This document shows positions 1 to 7,619 of a stretch of 13,236 nt of DNA, in pieces. Where the stretch lies: the NCBI GenBank assembly GCA_024196135.1, contig JAMQCK010000990.1, positions 1-13,236 on the forward strand, in the 5' to 3' direction. Within the stretch, counting starts at the first letter, position 1. Each line of letters begins with the position of its first letter. The translations under genes and the position numbers were made by a program. The notes beneath the pieces are model-generated. The model was not told where the DNA came from. It worked only from the letters and a program-made list of their open reading frames with translations, and did not search any database. This DNA is from Pleurotus ostreatus/Saccharomyces cerevisiae fusant (Eukaryota > Opisthokonta).

Positions 1-595
1 CCCACCGCCTTGCAGTAGCCGGAGCCGTGATCGGGCATGCACCCACGGCTCGCGCGTGCCCTCCCCCTATCCCAGCTGCCACGCGCTCGCTCACGCCCAC
101 TCGCGCGGGCAGGACGACGCGTGCCGCGCTGGCGAAAATTTTCGCCGGCGCTTTTCGCGCTTTTTCGTTGTTTTATGCGCATCCCACGCGCCTTTTAGGT
201 ACATAACATATCTACTGTAGCTACATATACATTTTCGTTCGTTTCCGAAACGGCGCGACGCGTACAGCGGCGACGGCGGTGCGCGCGAGCGCGAGCGCGA
301 CGCTCCCGACGCGCTGACTAAGCAGCTGCGACGCGCGCGCGGGCGGCGCATCAGCCGCCGCAGGGCGCGTGGCAACAGCGGCGGCGGCGGAGCGCGCGCG
401 TCGCGCGACGCGTGCTGCGGGAAACCCCGACCGGCGATGCCGGGGGGTCCCCTTCCGCATAAGGGGGCAGCTCGGATGCTCGCCGGCGACGTGCCGGGGG
501 CCTGTGGCTGTGTGGACGGACCTGTCTCGAGATTTGCAAAAGACCTTGGGACAAATGCCGAGGTCTTTTGCAAAAGAGCTACTTCCACAGCTGCA
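1..595. mobile_element. Right end of inverted-repeat element 0 (partial, runs off left edge)
   Basis: A very GC- and CpG-rich stretch with no credible gene. Its outer part (about 380-520) aligns with the terminal inverted repeat of element 1: both have a CGCGCGACGCG segment, a CCCCGACCG segment followed by a CCGG-rich hairpin, and then GTGGCTGTG. Further inward (leftward) come an AT-rich stretch (about 195-235) and the palindrome GGCGAAAATTTTCGCC at 132-147, in the same order as in elements 1 and 2. The right boundary is placed where homology to the intact 3' LTR resumes (CCCTCAGTCC). I infer that this element inserted into, or deleted part of, the 5' LTR of the copia element. Its other end and any target duplication lie outside the window. 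Open frames here are compositional artefacts. Confidence 0.55.
533..574. repeat. Perfect 14-bp hairpin near the tip of element 0
   Basis: TTTGCAAAAGACCT at 533-546 is exactly reverse-complementary to AGGTCTTTTGCAAA at 561-574, with a 14-base loop. It lies in the last ~60 bp of element 0, where the element 1 ends carry only a loosely similar TTGCAAAT segment. It may be a transposase-binding or fold-back tip; its function is unknown. Confidence 0.7.
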
Positions 596-768
596 CCCTC
601 AGTCCACGTACTTGTGACTGAGGTGAGCCGCATACACACACCGTACACTACATATATCTGACCATGACTACAGACGAGTGTTCTGACTGTAGCATAGGTC
701 AATATAGTCCACGTACTTGTGACTGAGACGAGTGTTCTGACTGTAGCATAGGTCCAGGAAAATCAACA
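596..768 (+). mobile_element. 5' LTR of the copia element, truncated, with internal duplication
   Basis: From about 596 the sequence matches the last ~118 bp of the intact 3' LTR (5110-5391) and ends in the same TCAACA terminus (763-768). The first ~163 bp of the LTR are missing and element 0 stands there instead. Outside an indel I count one substitution in the 115 bp shared by both LTRs (an A/T in the CATATxTCTG segment), which suggests a fairly recent insertion. The indel is 54 extra bases (700-753) that repeat two LTR segments, AGTCCACGTACTTGTGACTG and the ACGAGTGTTC...GCATAGGT segment, while skipping the ~50 bp between them. Confidence 0.85.
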
Positions 769-778
769 GGTTATGAGC
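769..778 (+). other. Copia primer-binding site, initiator tRNA-Met anticodon-arm type
   Basis: GGTTATGAGC follows directly after the LTR end. It is the reverse complement of GCTCATAACC, the anticodon stem-loop of eukaryotic initiator tRNA-Met. Several Ty1/copia families (Drosophila copia, yeast Ty5) are known to prime reverse transcription with an internal 5'-half fragment of this tRNA rather than its 3' end. The exact abutment to the TCAACA terminus supports the LTR boundary and the half-tRNA priming assignment. Confidence 0.75.
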
Positions 779-836
779 AATTGACCTCGTACCTGGCTAC
801 AAGCGAACCCGCCTTTTGTCACGGACTTACCCGCGT

Positions 837-1208
837 ATGAAGACACGTCGCGCGAGCGCATCGGAGGACCCACCACCCGACAACGAGCGCAACGACGAGA
901 TCGGTGGAGCCGAGGAGGACCCGCATCCCGCGCCCGACCCTTCCCCCACCACTCCCGATTCCTCTGGAGCTTCCGTGATGACTCCCACACCTGAGGATCC
1001 ATCCCATCCCCGCCTCCGTCCCATCACAGGGCTTGTGTCCGTCCGATTCGATCACGCCGACCTCTGCCTTGCGCCCAGCTCCAACTGGTCAACATGGTTG
1101 CCCCTCATTATGGGGGTGTTCGCGCTCTGCACCGGCCTCAACCTCTACGTGGATGGCACGATCCCCGAGCCAGATCCTACGGTCGAGCCCGTGTTGGGAT
1201 ACAAAAGT
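837..1208 (+). pseudogene. Ty1/copia Gag N-terminal remnant
   Basis: An open frame of about 124 codons from ATG 837. The frame is open a little further upstream but has no earlier ATG. It begins 68 bp downstream of the LTR. The first ~65 residues are acidic and Pro/Asp/Glu-rich. Residues around 85-120 carry the pattern LxPSSNWSTWL...YVDGTIPEPDP, which resembles the N-terminal Gag segment of fungal copia elements (an NW-x-TW motif, then a short helix and G-x-I-x-x-P-D-P). Normal Gag would continue for several hundred residues into zinc knuckle, protease, integrase and RT. Here it runs directly into the tRNA-like sequence and element 1, and the frame stops at 1226. It is therefore a truncated remnant with no expected function. 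Confidence 0.65.
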
Positions 1209-1280
1209 GACCTGATCTGGGTTTGAACCAAGGACCTCCACCTCTCGGGGGTGACGCTCTAACCACTGAGCTATCGGGTC
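1209..1280 (-). tRNA. tRNA-like sequence (probable pseudogene or SINE head)
   Basis: On the minus strand, 72 nt fold as a class I tRNA. The acceptor stem GACCCGA/TCAGGTC has one mismatch. The D arm GCTC-AGTGGTTA-GAGC contains an A box (TAGCTCAGTGG). The anticodon stem TCACC/GGTGG pairs, with one G-T pair, around a 7-nt loop. The T arm contains a B box (GGTTCAAACCC). A TTTT run (plus-strand AAAA at 1203-1206), suitable as a Pol III terminator, lies two bases past the 3' end. The loop reads CCCGAGA, so the formal anticodon would be CGA, but position 33 is C rather than U and there is no long serine variable arm. A decayed tRNA or a tRNA-derived SINE head is therefore more likely than a working tRNA. 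Its 5' end is 1 bp from the tip of element 1. Confidence 0.6.
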
Positions 1281-1281
1281 T

Positions 1282-1570
1282 CAGCTGTGCACGTAGAACC
1301 TTTTAAAATGAGCCCGATAATTGTCCGGTGGTGATTTGCAAGGCAGTCCGACACTCTTATCCGCACAGCCACGGGCCCGGCCAGGTCGCCGGGCAGGCGC
1401 CGGCTCGCGCCCGAAGCAGTAGGTGACCCTCCGGGATCAGCGGTCGGGGTCGCCCGCCGCACGCGATGCGCGTCGCGCGCCTCATCGGAATTGATGCGCA
1501 GGCGGCGCTTTTTGATGCGCCGCCTCCCGCGCGTCGCTGGGTGGCTGTGCCGTCGACACGTCGACATCGC
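1282..1570. repeat. Left terminal inverted repeat of element 1
   Basis: Reverse complement of 4205-4495. Reading inward: CAGCTGTGCAC tip, an AT stretch around TTTTAAAA, TTGCAAGG, ACACTCTTATCCGCAC, the CACAGCCACGGG motif, CCGG-rich hairpins, then a CpG-dense block. A 98-codon minus-strand open frame covers it, but the frame is preserved only because the two copies are nearly identical, and its arginine-rich composition is that of random GC-rich sequence. Confidence 0.85.
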
Positions 1571-2600
1571 GGCGTGTGCCGCCGCCGCCGCCTCGTCCCG
1601 CGTTGTGCAGACAGGATATATATAGATATATAGTACTTACTAATACATGATTGAGCGCTACTTGTAGTGCAGAAGGTAAAGTAAAGAAAGAATGAAAAAG
1701 CGCCGCCGAAATTTTCTCGGCAGCGCAACGCGCTGAATACGAAGGGGAGGAAGCGGGAAAAGGAGCACATGCCAGCCGGGAAGCAGCCGACATGCGCACC
1801 TATCGCGTGCATCAGCGAGCCCACGAACGGGTTCATTGCTGAGACGCGATCGGGAGGGAGGGGGAGGAGCGCGCATGGCTCCTGTGCATGACAGGTAGGG
1901 CGCTTAGCCTGGTACCGTAGGGCGTTGTGTAAAAAGTGGGAGGGAGGGAAGTGGGATGTGCACACGGGTTGACGATACCCTGCTTGCCGTCCGCGTTGTT
2001 GATCAAGCGGGGCACCTGGGGGGGAGGGGGGACTCGGGCAGGGCGCGCTCTTGAGCGAATCGCCCATGGAGAGGGGGTAGGTTAAGAATCAAATGAGCGT
2101 CGCCATTGTTTTTGTACAGCGACGCGGCGCGTTGAAGGGGGGAGCGGATGGGGTGGTGGTGGTGGGAGGGAAGGGGCGGCAACCAATCACGGCCCCGCGC
2201 GCGCGCTTGTGATGTCGCGTATGTGCCTTTGCAGCGTCGTATAGCAGTAGTCAGACAACATCTTATTGAAGGGCAAGGGGACGCACCAGGACTCTTGCAT
2301 TAGGGCGACGCGAAGGGACCACCGCGTCACATCCCTACCGGTAGTGACCGGCTTGTAACTGTGAGCAGCGCAGAGTTATGGACAGAGGAGGGGGGCAGGC
2401 TGTGTGACTATGCTCTGATATGTTAATCCAGGAGAGGTAGAGGGAGGAGAGAGCGAGACCGTGCTACAAACACGCGAGGAGGGCGGGTGGCGGGGATGGT
2501 GATGTTCGCGACCGCGATCTCGCGTCTTGGGACCGCGGAGAAGCCGGTCCGGGCACCCGAAAGCCGTTCTCGTCGTCTTCAACGGCGTCGTGGACACGCG

Positions 2601-3030
2601 AGAAGGCACTAATCCTGGATAAAAAGTGCATAGATCTATGGGGGGTGGCTAGTAGAATATTCTCGAGAAGTTTTGGCTGTATTCTGTGCATAGATCGTTG
2701 AATAACAATAAGAATACTGTGAATTTGACCGTGTTTTCACATTATTTCCTGTATTGCAAAGCATCCAGGGCACACAACGCTATATTTTATATGTGCCAAG
2801 ATTTTGTGAGAAGTCCTCTACAGTATGCAGCTTACTTGAAAGGAATCCGTCGGATATCAGGCGAGATATGCGCGAAAAGGTGCCCTGTGAGGGCATTGAG
2901 AAGGATCAGCTCGATTCTTCATGAAAGCCCATGCGTAGTAAACCTGAAGTTCCGTGAGATGTAGAGAGCCATATCTCTCAAAATTTCGCGCACGGATTCT
3001 CTTATGTGTATTCTACCCTACTCTGCTATT
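2601..3030. other. AT-rich core of element 1, no gene recognised
   Basis: The composition drops sharply compared with both arms. The core contains a direct repeat GTGCATAGATC (2626-2636 and 2686-2696, spaced 60 bp), one AGAATATTCT palindrome (about 2655) followed by TCTCGAGA, and a 92-codon plus-strand open frame (2686-2964) with no motif I recognise. The corresponding position in element 2 (about 7620-8010) is also AT-rich but not obviously homologous. Confidence 0.35.
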
Positions 3031-3049
3031 GCTAACGTGTCTATCCTCC

Positions 3050-3109
3050 CTCGGTCTGATTCCGAGGCCGCCGACCTCGACGACGCCGACACTCGGAAAT
3101 CGGACCGAG
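3050..3109. repeat. Imperfect inverted repeat in element 1
   Basis: CTCGGTCTGATTCCGAG at 3050-3066 is nearly the reverse complement of the CTCGGAAATCGGACCGAG segment at 3092-3109. The first copy also folds on itself (CTCGG/CCGAG). It is one of several foldable segments in the pyrimidine-rich arm. Confidence 0.5.
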
Positions 3110-3573
3110 TATCCGGCCCGGCTTTCCGACGCGCCTGGCCGCGCGTTCCTTCGCCTTCAACCATCATCATTGCATCCCCCCTCCTCCTTCGCTGCCTCGC
3201 CCGCCTCTATTTGTTGCTTAACACTCATTTAGACCGCCTTCCCCTTCTCTCTCTTTGTCAGCTCCCCCCGAACGCGTTGATTGCGTCCGAAAATTTCAAC
3301 ATCGGCAGGGCGCGCGTACAGCAGCCTCCCCAATGCGCGGGAAGGTCGGGTTAAGCGCTTCAACTGCGCGCGGAGGGGCTTTAGGTGCGCCATTATGCCC
3401 TGCACCCTGGATTCTACTGACAAACTGTCTATTTTCTCTGCTTTTAGTCCTTCAGCAGCACACCCCCCACGATGTACCCCGCATCATGGGGGGATACGTA
3501 GGCCCTCTCCCCGCGCTCTACGCGTTTTGAAGACCACAACGACGTCCGCCCTTACCCCCCTTTCCTCGAGACG

Positions 3574-3653
3574 CGCGTCCCGTGCTAAGCACGGCCCGTT
3601 CGAGTACCCACCGCACCGGCGAATTCGCGGTGCTGGGCTCGGCACGGGACGCG
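3574..3653. repeat. Compound hairpin in element 1
   Basis: CGCGTCCCGTGC at 3574-3585 pairs perfectly with GCACGGGACGCG at 3642-3653. Inside, CACCGC (3610-3615) pairs with GCGGTG (3627-3632), and CCGTGC-TAA-GCACGG forms a competing small hairpin at the left arm. This predicts a branched or cruciform structure. Confidence 0.6.
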
Positions 3654-4204
3654 TAAATCGGCATTCCTGGGCCTTTGTGGTCCAGGAGGAGGCGAGACGA
3701 TTGGCGGGCGACGCGTTTGAAGCACGTTCGGACGCGCGGGCATCTCCGCGCGGACGGCTGTGTGACTGGTCGCCAGGTCGCGCAGCGCCGCGCTCGCCGC
3801 GACTGTGCAAGCCGCGTCCGTTCACGCTTTCGCCGTGACTCGCCCACCATCCAATTTGGTGGCTGTACCACGAGCCCGACCACATCAAGCCCCTTACGCC
3901 CACCCTGCCGAAGCAACCGCACCGTGACGATGGGCGCGCAGGCTTTGCGCCCTCAGCCCCAGCAGCCTGCGTGCACCCCCCTTATCCCCCTCCCCTTCCT
4001 TCTATGCCGCGCGCTTTCATGCGCGAGCAGCTCGATGTGTGTTGCGCGTTGCGCGGGCGAAAAAATTTTGTGTGAGCTTTTCGATTCGTCCCTCATCCGT
4101 GCCCTCCCGCACTTTTCACATACACTGTACTCTTAGTACATATACAATACATTTCTTATGATTACGAGCAGGGATGAGGGCGCGCGCGAAGGCGGCGGCG
4201 CGTG

Positions 4205-4495
4205 TTGCGACGTCGACGTGTCGATGGCACAGCCACCCAGTGACGCGCGGGAGGCGGCGCATCAAAAAGCGCCGCCTGCGCATCAATTCCGATGAGGCGC
4301 GCGACGCGCATCGCGTGCGGCGGGCGACCCCGACCGCTGATCCCGGAGGGTCACCTACTGCTTCGGGCGCGAGCCGGCGCCTGCCCGGCGACCTGGCCGG
4401 GCCCGTGGCTGTGCGGATAAGAGTGTCGGACTGCCTTGCAAATCACCACCGGACAATTATCGGGTTCATTTTAAAAGGACCTACATGCACAGGTG
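4205..4495. repeat. Right terminal inverted repeat of element 1
   Basis: Inverted partner of 1282-1570. The tip reads ...TACATGCACAGGTG at 4482-4495. Beyond it, the copia RNase H coding sequence begins immediately. The open frame starting at 4174 runs through this repeat into the RNase H region without a stop, giving a formal 313-residue fusion. I treat only the part from about 4497 as protein-derived. Confidence 0.85.
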
Positions 4496-4496
4496 A

Positions 4497-5115
4497 TCGT
4501 CACACCCACTGGCAGGCCGCCCTACATGTCGTACAGTACCTGAAGAGCACGAAGGACATGGGTCTCGTGCTTGGTGGCAAGCGCGAGACCAACCTCTTGG
4601 GCTGGTCCGACTCATCTTGGGCTGACTGCTTGGACTCGCGCCGCTCGATGATGGGCTACGGCTTCTCCCTTGGCGGAGGATTAGTCAGCTGGTCTTCTCG
4701 AAAACAACCCTTCATCGTGCTCTCGTCCACAGACGCCGAGTACATCGCAATCAGCGAAGCCGCGCGCGAAGGTGTCTGGCTCTCGCAGGTGATTGGCGAA
4801 ATGGCCTTACCCACCCTCCAATCTGCGTCGACCATACAGTTCTCACCCGGATGCGCGACTTCATTCGATCCCGGTCACACTCCCGCTACCATCCTCTGCG
4901 ACAACAACGGCGCTCTCGTCCTATCAGAGGACTCCGCCTTCCACAGCCGTGCAAAACATATTGACATCAAATACCACTACATACGCGAATGCGTCGAATC
5001 GCGCGACGTAGCCGTCATGCGCGTGCCTACTGCCGACAACGTCGCCGATGCCTTTACAAAGCCCTTGCCCTGCCCCGCCTTCGAGAAATTTCGGGAGCTG
5101 ATGGGGGTTTGTTGA
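4497..5115 (+). pseudogene. Ty1/copia Pol C-terminus: RT tail and RNase H domain
   Basis: The frame begins in the typical copia RT/RNase H linker (HWQAALHVVQYLKSTKDMGL) and continues with a complete-looking copia RNase H. The first acidic residue is in LLGWSDSSWA, followed by SSRKQP and LSSTDAEYIAISEAAREG with the catalytic Glu, CDNNGAL with the next Asp, HIDIKYHYIRE, and the C-terminal DNVADAFTKPLP motif. The RNase H motifs are uninterrupted and the stop codon TGA (5113-5115) lies inside the first bases of the 3' LTR, as is common in compact copia elements. Protease, integrase and the RT catalytic core are absent and element 1 stands in their place, so the element is defective. An aberrant fusion starting in element 1 is formally open but probably meaningless. 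Confidence 0.85.
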
Positions 5116-5391
5116 CGAGAGTGAGGAGGGGGGTTTCTGGTCTCATCACACTCACGTCTGCCCACATTACCGCTTGTCATCGCGAGGAGGGGTGTTGGAC
5201 GGAAGGTCGCGATTGTGGTAACGTGATCAGACGTCACATCATACATACATTGTCACATACGCATAGCGGCTTCCCTCAGTCCACGTACTTGTGACTGAGG
5301 TGAGCCGCATACACACACCGTACACTACATATTTCTGACCATGACTACAGACGAGTGTTCTGACTGTAGCATAGGTCCAGGAAAATCAACA
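5110..5391 (+). mobile_element. 3' LTR of the copia element (282 bp, complete)
   Basis: Bounded by perfect 6-bp terminal inverted repeats, TGTTGA (5110-5115) and TCAACA (5386-5391), with the TG...CA termini typical of LTRs. A short purine-rich stretch (GGGAGCTGATGGGGG) lies just upstream as a possible polypurine tract. The last 115 bp match the 5' LTR remnant with one substitution. No unambiguous TATA box was identified. The 5 bp after the LTR are TAATC; the matching left-hand duplication cannot be checked because the 5' LTR start is lost. Confidence 0.88.
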
Positions 5392-5830
5392 TAATCTGGC
5401 AGCATTATAGCCAATAGAATATTCTATCACACATGATTGTGTCAGAATATTCTATTGCCTATGATATGGTAAGATTATTCTATTGCACTTCTAGGTAATA
5501 GAATAATCTGGCATCTATGATCACAATAGAATATTCTGTAGTGATCTTAGGAAACAGAATAATCTGGTGTCTACAAGCACAATAGATTATTCTGACACAT
5601 ATGACCACTACAGAATATTCTGATGTGCTCATAGGTATCAGAATAATCTGCTTGTAGACAACAGAATATTCTGGACATGTCAGGTGCGCAGAATATTCTA
5701 CATCATATGTAGACAGCAGATTATTCTAGTAGTAGAGTTATCTGTGTACTTGTACCGCAGCATAATCTGCATTTGAGTCAATAGAATATTCTGGAGCATA
5801 ATCAGAATAATCTGACTGAAAAAGAGGGAC
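5388..5830. repeat. 28-bp-period array of palindromic AGAATAWTCT motifs
   Basis: Ten-base dyads AGAATATTCT, AGATTATTCT or AGAATAATCT start at 5416, 5444, 5472, 5500, 5528, 5556, 5584, 5612 and 5640: nine copies at exactly 28-bp steps. Further copies at 5663, 5690 and 5718 follow at +23, +27 and +28. Degenerate or irregular ones lie at about 5734, 5759, 5783 and 5804. A degraded copy (AACATAATCT) starts at 5388, in phase, overlapping the LTR end. The 18-bp intervals vary but share a weak TATGATCAC-like, often dyad-symmetric centre (for example GACATGTC at 5674-5681). AGAATATTCT is also two inverted nGAAn units, the heat-shock-element arrangement. No gene overlaps it. It is either a decayed minisatellite or a protein-binding array. 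Confidence 0.9.
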
Positions 5831-5843
5831 AGAAAAGATGGAT

Positions 5844-6128
5844 TTAGACTACAGATAGTGACTCAAACATTACATCTAAAGAGCCTTTTTCTGAGGTGCC
5901 TGGGCTAGTTTTTGTGGCCTCAACCGAAGGAGTGAGCGCGGAGATGCGCATGGATCTGACGGTCTCAGAGATCGTGGTGTGCGCATGTGCATGCTCCTTC
6001 CCCTTGCCCTTGTCCTTCTTGCTCTTCCCTCTGTGCTGGCCGTAATTCTTTGGATCATTGCGCTTGTGCTTGACATTGGCATTGTCACGAGTTGTAGGTA
6101 TTAGGTACAGCTCAACTCTAGCAGTCAC
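5844..6128 (-). other. Possible small ORF or coding remnant, unrecognised
   Basis: A 94-codon open frame with a hydrophilic, Lys/Arg/His-rich middle (KSKKDKGKGKEHAHAH) and a Ser/Thr-rich C-terminal half. I recognise no family. It lies between the 28-bp array and element 2 with no partner exons identified. It could be chance, or a fragment of an older gene or retroelement. On the plus strand, a TATA-like TTTATATACC follows at about 6151. Confidence 0.15.
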
Positions 6129-6230
6129 TCGGTCACGTCATGCGCTCACGCTTTATATACCGAGTAGTTACACTATACACTCTTCAGTCCGTGCGGTGTC
6201 GCCTTCTGGTCCGTGTCCGTGTCTCACCTT

Positions 6231-6500
6231 ATGCAGTAGGGTGGGTTTAAACCCAGTTGACAATTGTCGTACTCCGGGTTGAAATCACACGATGCGGTTG
6301 TCGAGCCCGGCAAATGCCGAGCCTCCAGCCGCCAGAGACGCCGCCCGCCGCCGGGTTCTTGCCTTATACGGCGCCGCAGCCGTGATGCGCACGTCGCGTG
6401 CCCTTCCCGACGTCGGGGCGCGCACGTGATGGCGTGATTGGGCGACGGGGTGGCTGTGTGCACGCCCCCGACGCGTCGGGACGTCCTGCACGCACGTCCG
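6231..6500. repeat. Left terminal inverted repeat of element 2
   Basis: Inverted partner of about 9170-9450. It is less perfectly conserved than the element 1 pair (substitutions throughout, for example GTCGTACTCC against GTCATATTCC next to the tip), suggesting an older insertion. It contains the GTGGCTGTG motif (about 6451) shared with elements 0 and 1. Confidence 0.75.
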
Positions 6501-6903
6501 CATCGTCCCGCTCGCATTATTCAGCAGCAAATATATATAATTGACCTACTGTGTATATAAAACACATACAGGAGTGTAGATAAAGGGATAAAAAGCCGCC
6601 GCGCGGACGCGGCAGTGGGTGTGTGTATTGGGGGTGAGGAGGAGGAAGGGGGGAGGTCGCAGCACGTTACTTATGTACATATTGCCCGCCCCATCCTAGT
6701 AAGGGCGCAGGGAGGGGGCGAGAGGGAGAGGGGGCAGGTGGGCACAGTGGTGGCGATTGCGCTGGCGATCCTCTTTGCCCTTCGCGTTGGCTTCCCCTCT
6801 CCATAGTAGCGCGGCGGTAGGCACGCGACGCGACGACGTCAAGGGGAGACTGCGCGAGCCCAGTTCGGGAACACACAGTACTCCCTCGCCCTCCCCTCCC
6901 CTT

Positions 6904-7012
6904 CCCTCCCCCTCGTCTCCCCCGCCCTCTACCCTCGCCCCACATCCCATGCTCTCGCAAAGCGAGGCTGGGGAGGGGCGAGGGTAGAGGGCGGGGGAGA
7001 CGAGGGGGAGGG
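6904..7012. repeat. 38-bp perfect inverted repeat, polypyrimidine/polypurine hairpin
   Basis: The plus strand at 6904-6941 (C/T-rich) is the exact reverse complement of 6975-7012 (G/A-rich). The 33-base loop holds a nested stem CTCGC-AAA-GCGAG. With almost pure pyrimidine in one arm and purine in the other, the segment could form a very stable RNA hairpin or non-B DNA. It lies in the left arm of element 2, whose plus strand is otherwise G-rich, so the C-rich arm is locally inverted. Confidence 0.9.
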
Positions 7013-7412
7013 GGGGGGCGGGGCGCGCCATTGTACAGGTCCGCGCGCATACAGATGCCGTCTCGCCGAAAGGGCGTTGACGGCGGGTAGCGCGGGGTGG
7101 TGCTTGACGCATGTAGCTTGGTGCCAGAGCGCACTGAGCGCACTGCCATTAGGCAGTACGCCGCATGCGCAGTGGCGTCGTTAGGGCGTGGAGGAGGGGG
7201 TGGGTGGTCGCCTTCGGCACAAAGGGTGGGGGGAGAGGGGGCGGCCGCTGCTGTTGAGGGCAACGACGGAGTAGCGGGAGGTGGGGAGACGCCTTTGGGC
7301 GTTGGCAGGCACGGTGGGCGAACGGGCACAGCGCCGCTCGCGGTCGCGAACGGCGCTGAAAATTTTACGTTAGTGGCTTTCCTTCATTTTTGGATGATAA
7401 GACACACCTGCA

Positions 7413-7432
7413 GGGGGCTCAGTTGAGCCCCC
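7413..7432. repeat. Short G/C hairpin in element 2
   Basis: GGGGGCTCA at 7413-7421 and TGAGCCCCC at 7424-7432 pair perfectly with only two bases between them. A smaller hairpin, ACTGCC-ATTA-GGCAGT, lies ~250 bp to the left at about 7140-7160. These add to the strongly foldable character of the element. Confidence 0.6.
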
Positions 7433-7619
7433 TTCCCTTCCTTCCTGTCTCCAAAGGTCGTCGGGCAGCCGTTGAGGCGGCGGGCGAAGGTAGTAGGCAG
7501 CGGCGGTGGTGGTGGAAGGGAAACCAAGACGCATTACGTCACGTCACACGTTGCGTCGAAGGAGACGCGTTCACGCGCTGTCCCTCGCCATTTGAAAGCC
7601 ATCCACCCCCTCGTTCGCC

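Larger units (their letters stand above)
1282..4495. mobile_element. Element 1: 3.2-kb non-coding element with long terminal inverted repeats
   Basis: The ends are inverted copies of each other: 1282-1570 and about 4205-4495 differ at roughly six to seven positions over ~285 bp (about 98% identical by eye). Inside each repeat is an AT-rich TATA-like segment (1613-1665; 4115-4165), then an AAATTTT box flanked by CG-rich bases (about 1705; about 4055). The left arm (about 1740-2600) is purine/G-rich on the plus strand and the right arm (about 3030-4040) is pyrimidine/C-rich. The centre (about 2610-3020) is AT-rich. I found no transposase or other recognisable protein. It sits between the Gag remnant plus tRNA-like sequence and the RNase H remnant of the copia element. 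I see no convincing target duplication. Most likely it is a non-autonomous DNA transposon or fold-back element. Confidence 0.7.

Noticed and set aside
91..702. 203-codon minus-strand open frame
   Set aside because: It crosses from the copia LTR into the GC-rich element 0, has Arg/Pro/Ala low complexity and shares no motif with any family. It is a compositional artefact.
1209..1280. Functional tRNA-Ser(CGA)
   Set aside because: The formal anticodon would be CGA, but U33 is C and the long variable arm required for serine tRNA is missing. A pseudo-tRNA or SINE head fits better.
1357..2067. 236-codon minus-strand open frame
   Set aside because: It covers part of the terminal repeat and G-rich arm of element 1. 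The translation is low-complexity with no domain, and no comparable frame is kept in element 2.
3281..3838. 185-codon plus-strand open frame
   Set aside because: It lies in the C-rich arm of element 1, overlaps long frames on the opposite strand, and has no start context, introns or motifs supporting a gene.
1274..4504. ATCG target-site duplication flanking element 1
   Set aside because: ATCGGGTC on the left and ATCGTCAC on the right share only the first four bases plus scattered matches. This is too weak to call, and the left copy lies inside the tRNA-like sequence.
5388..5830. True CRISPR array
   Set aside because: Repeats are only 10-12 bp with 16-18-bp intervals, variable in the core, no leader or cas genes, and the context is clearly eukaryotic. 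The intervals share a weak consensus, unlike acquired spacers.
6667..7329. 220-codon minus-strand Pro-rich open frame
   Set aside because: It is read through the polypurine/polypyrimidine hairpin and flanking G-rich arm. The Pro/Arg/Gly runs follow from base composition.
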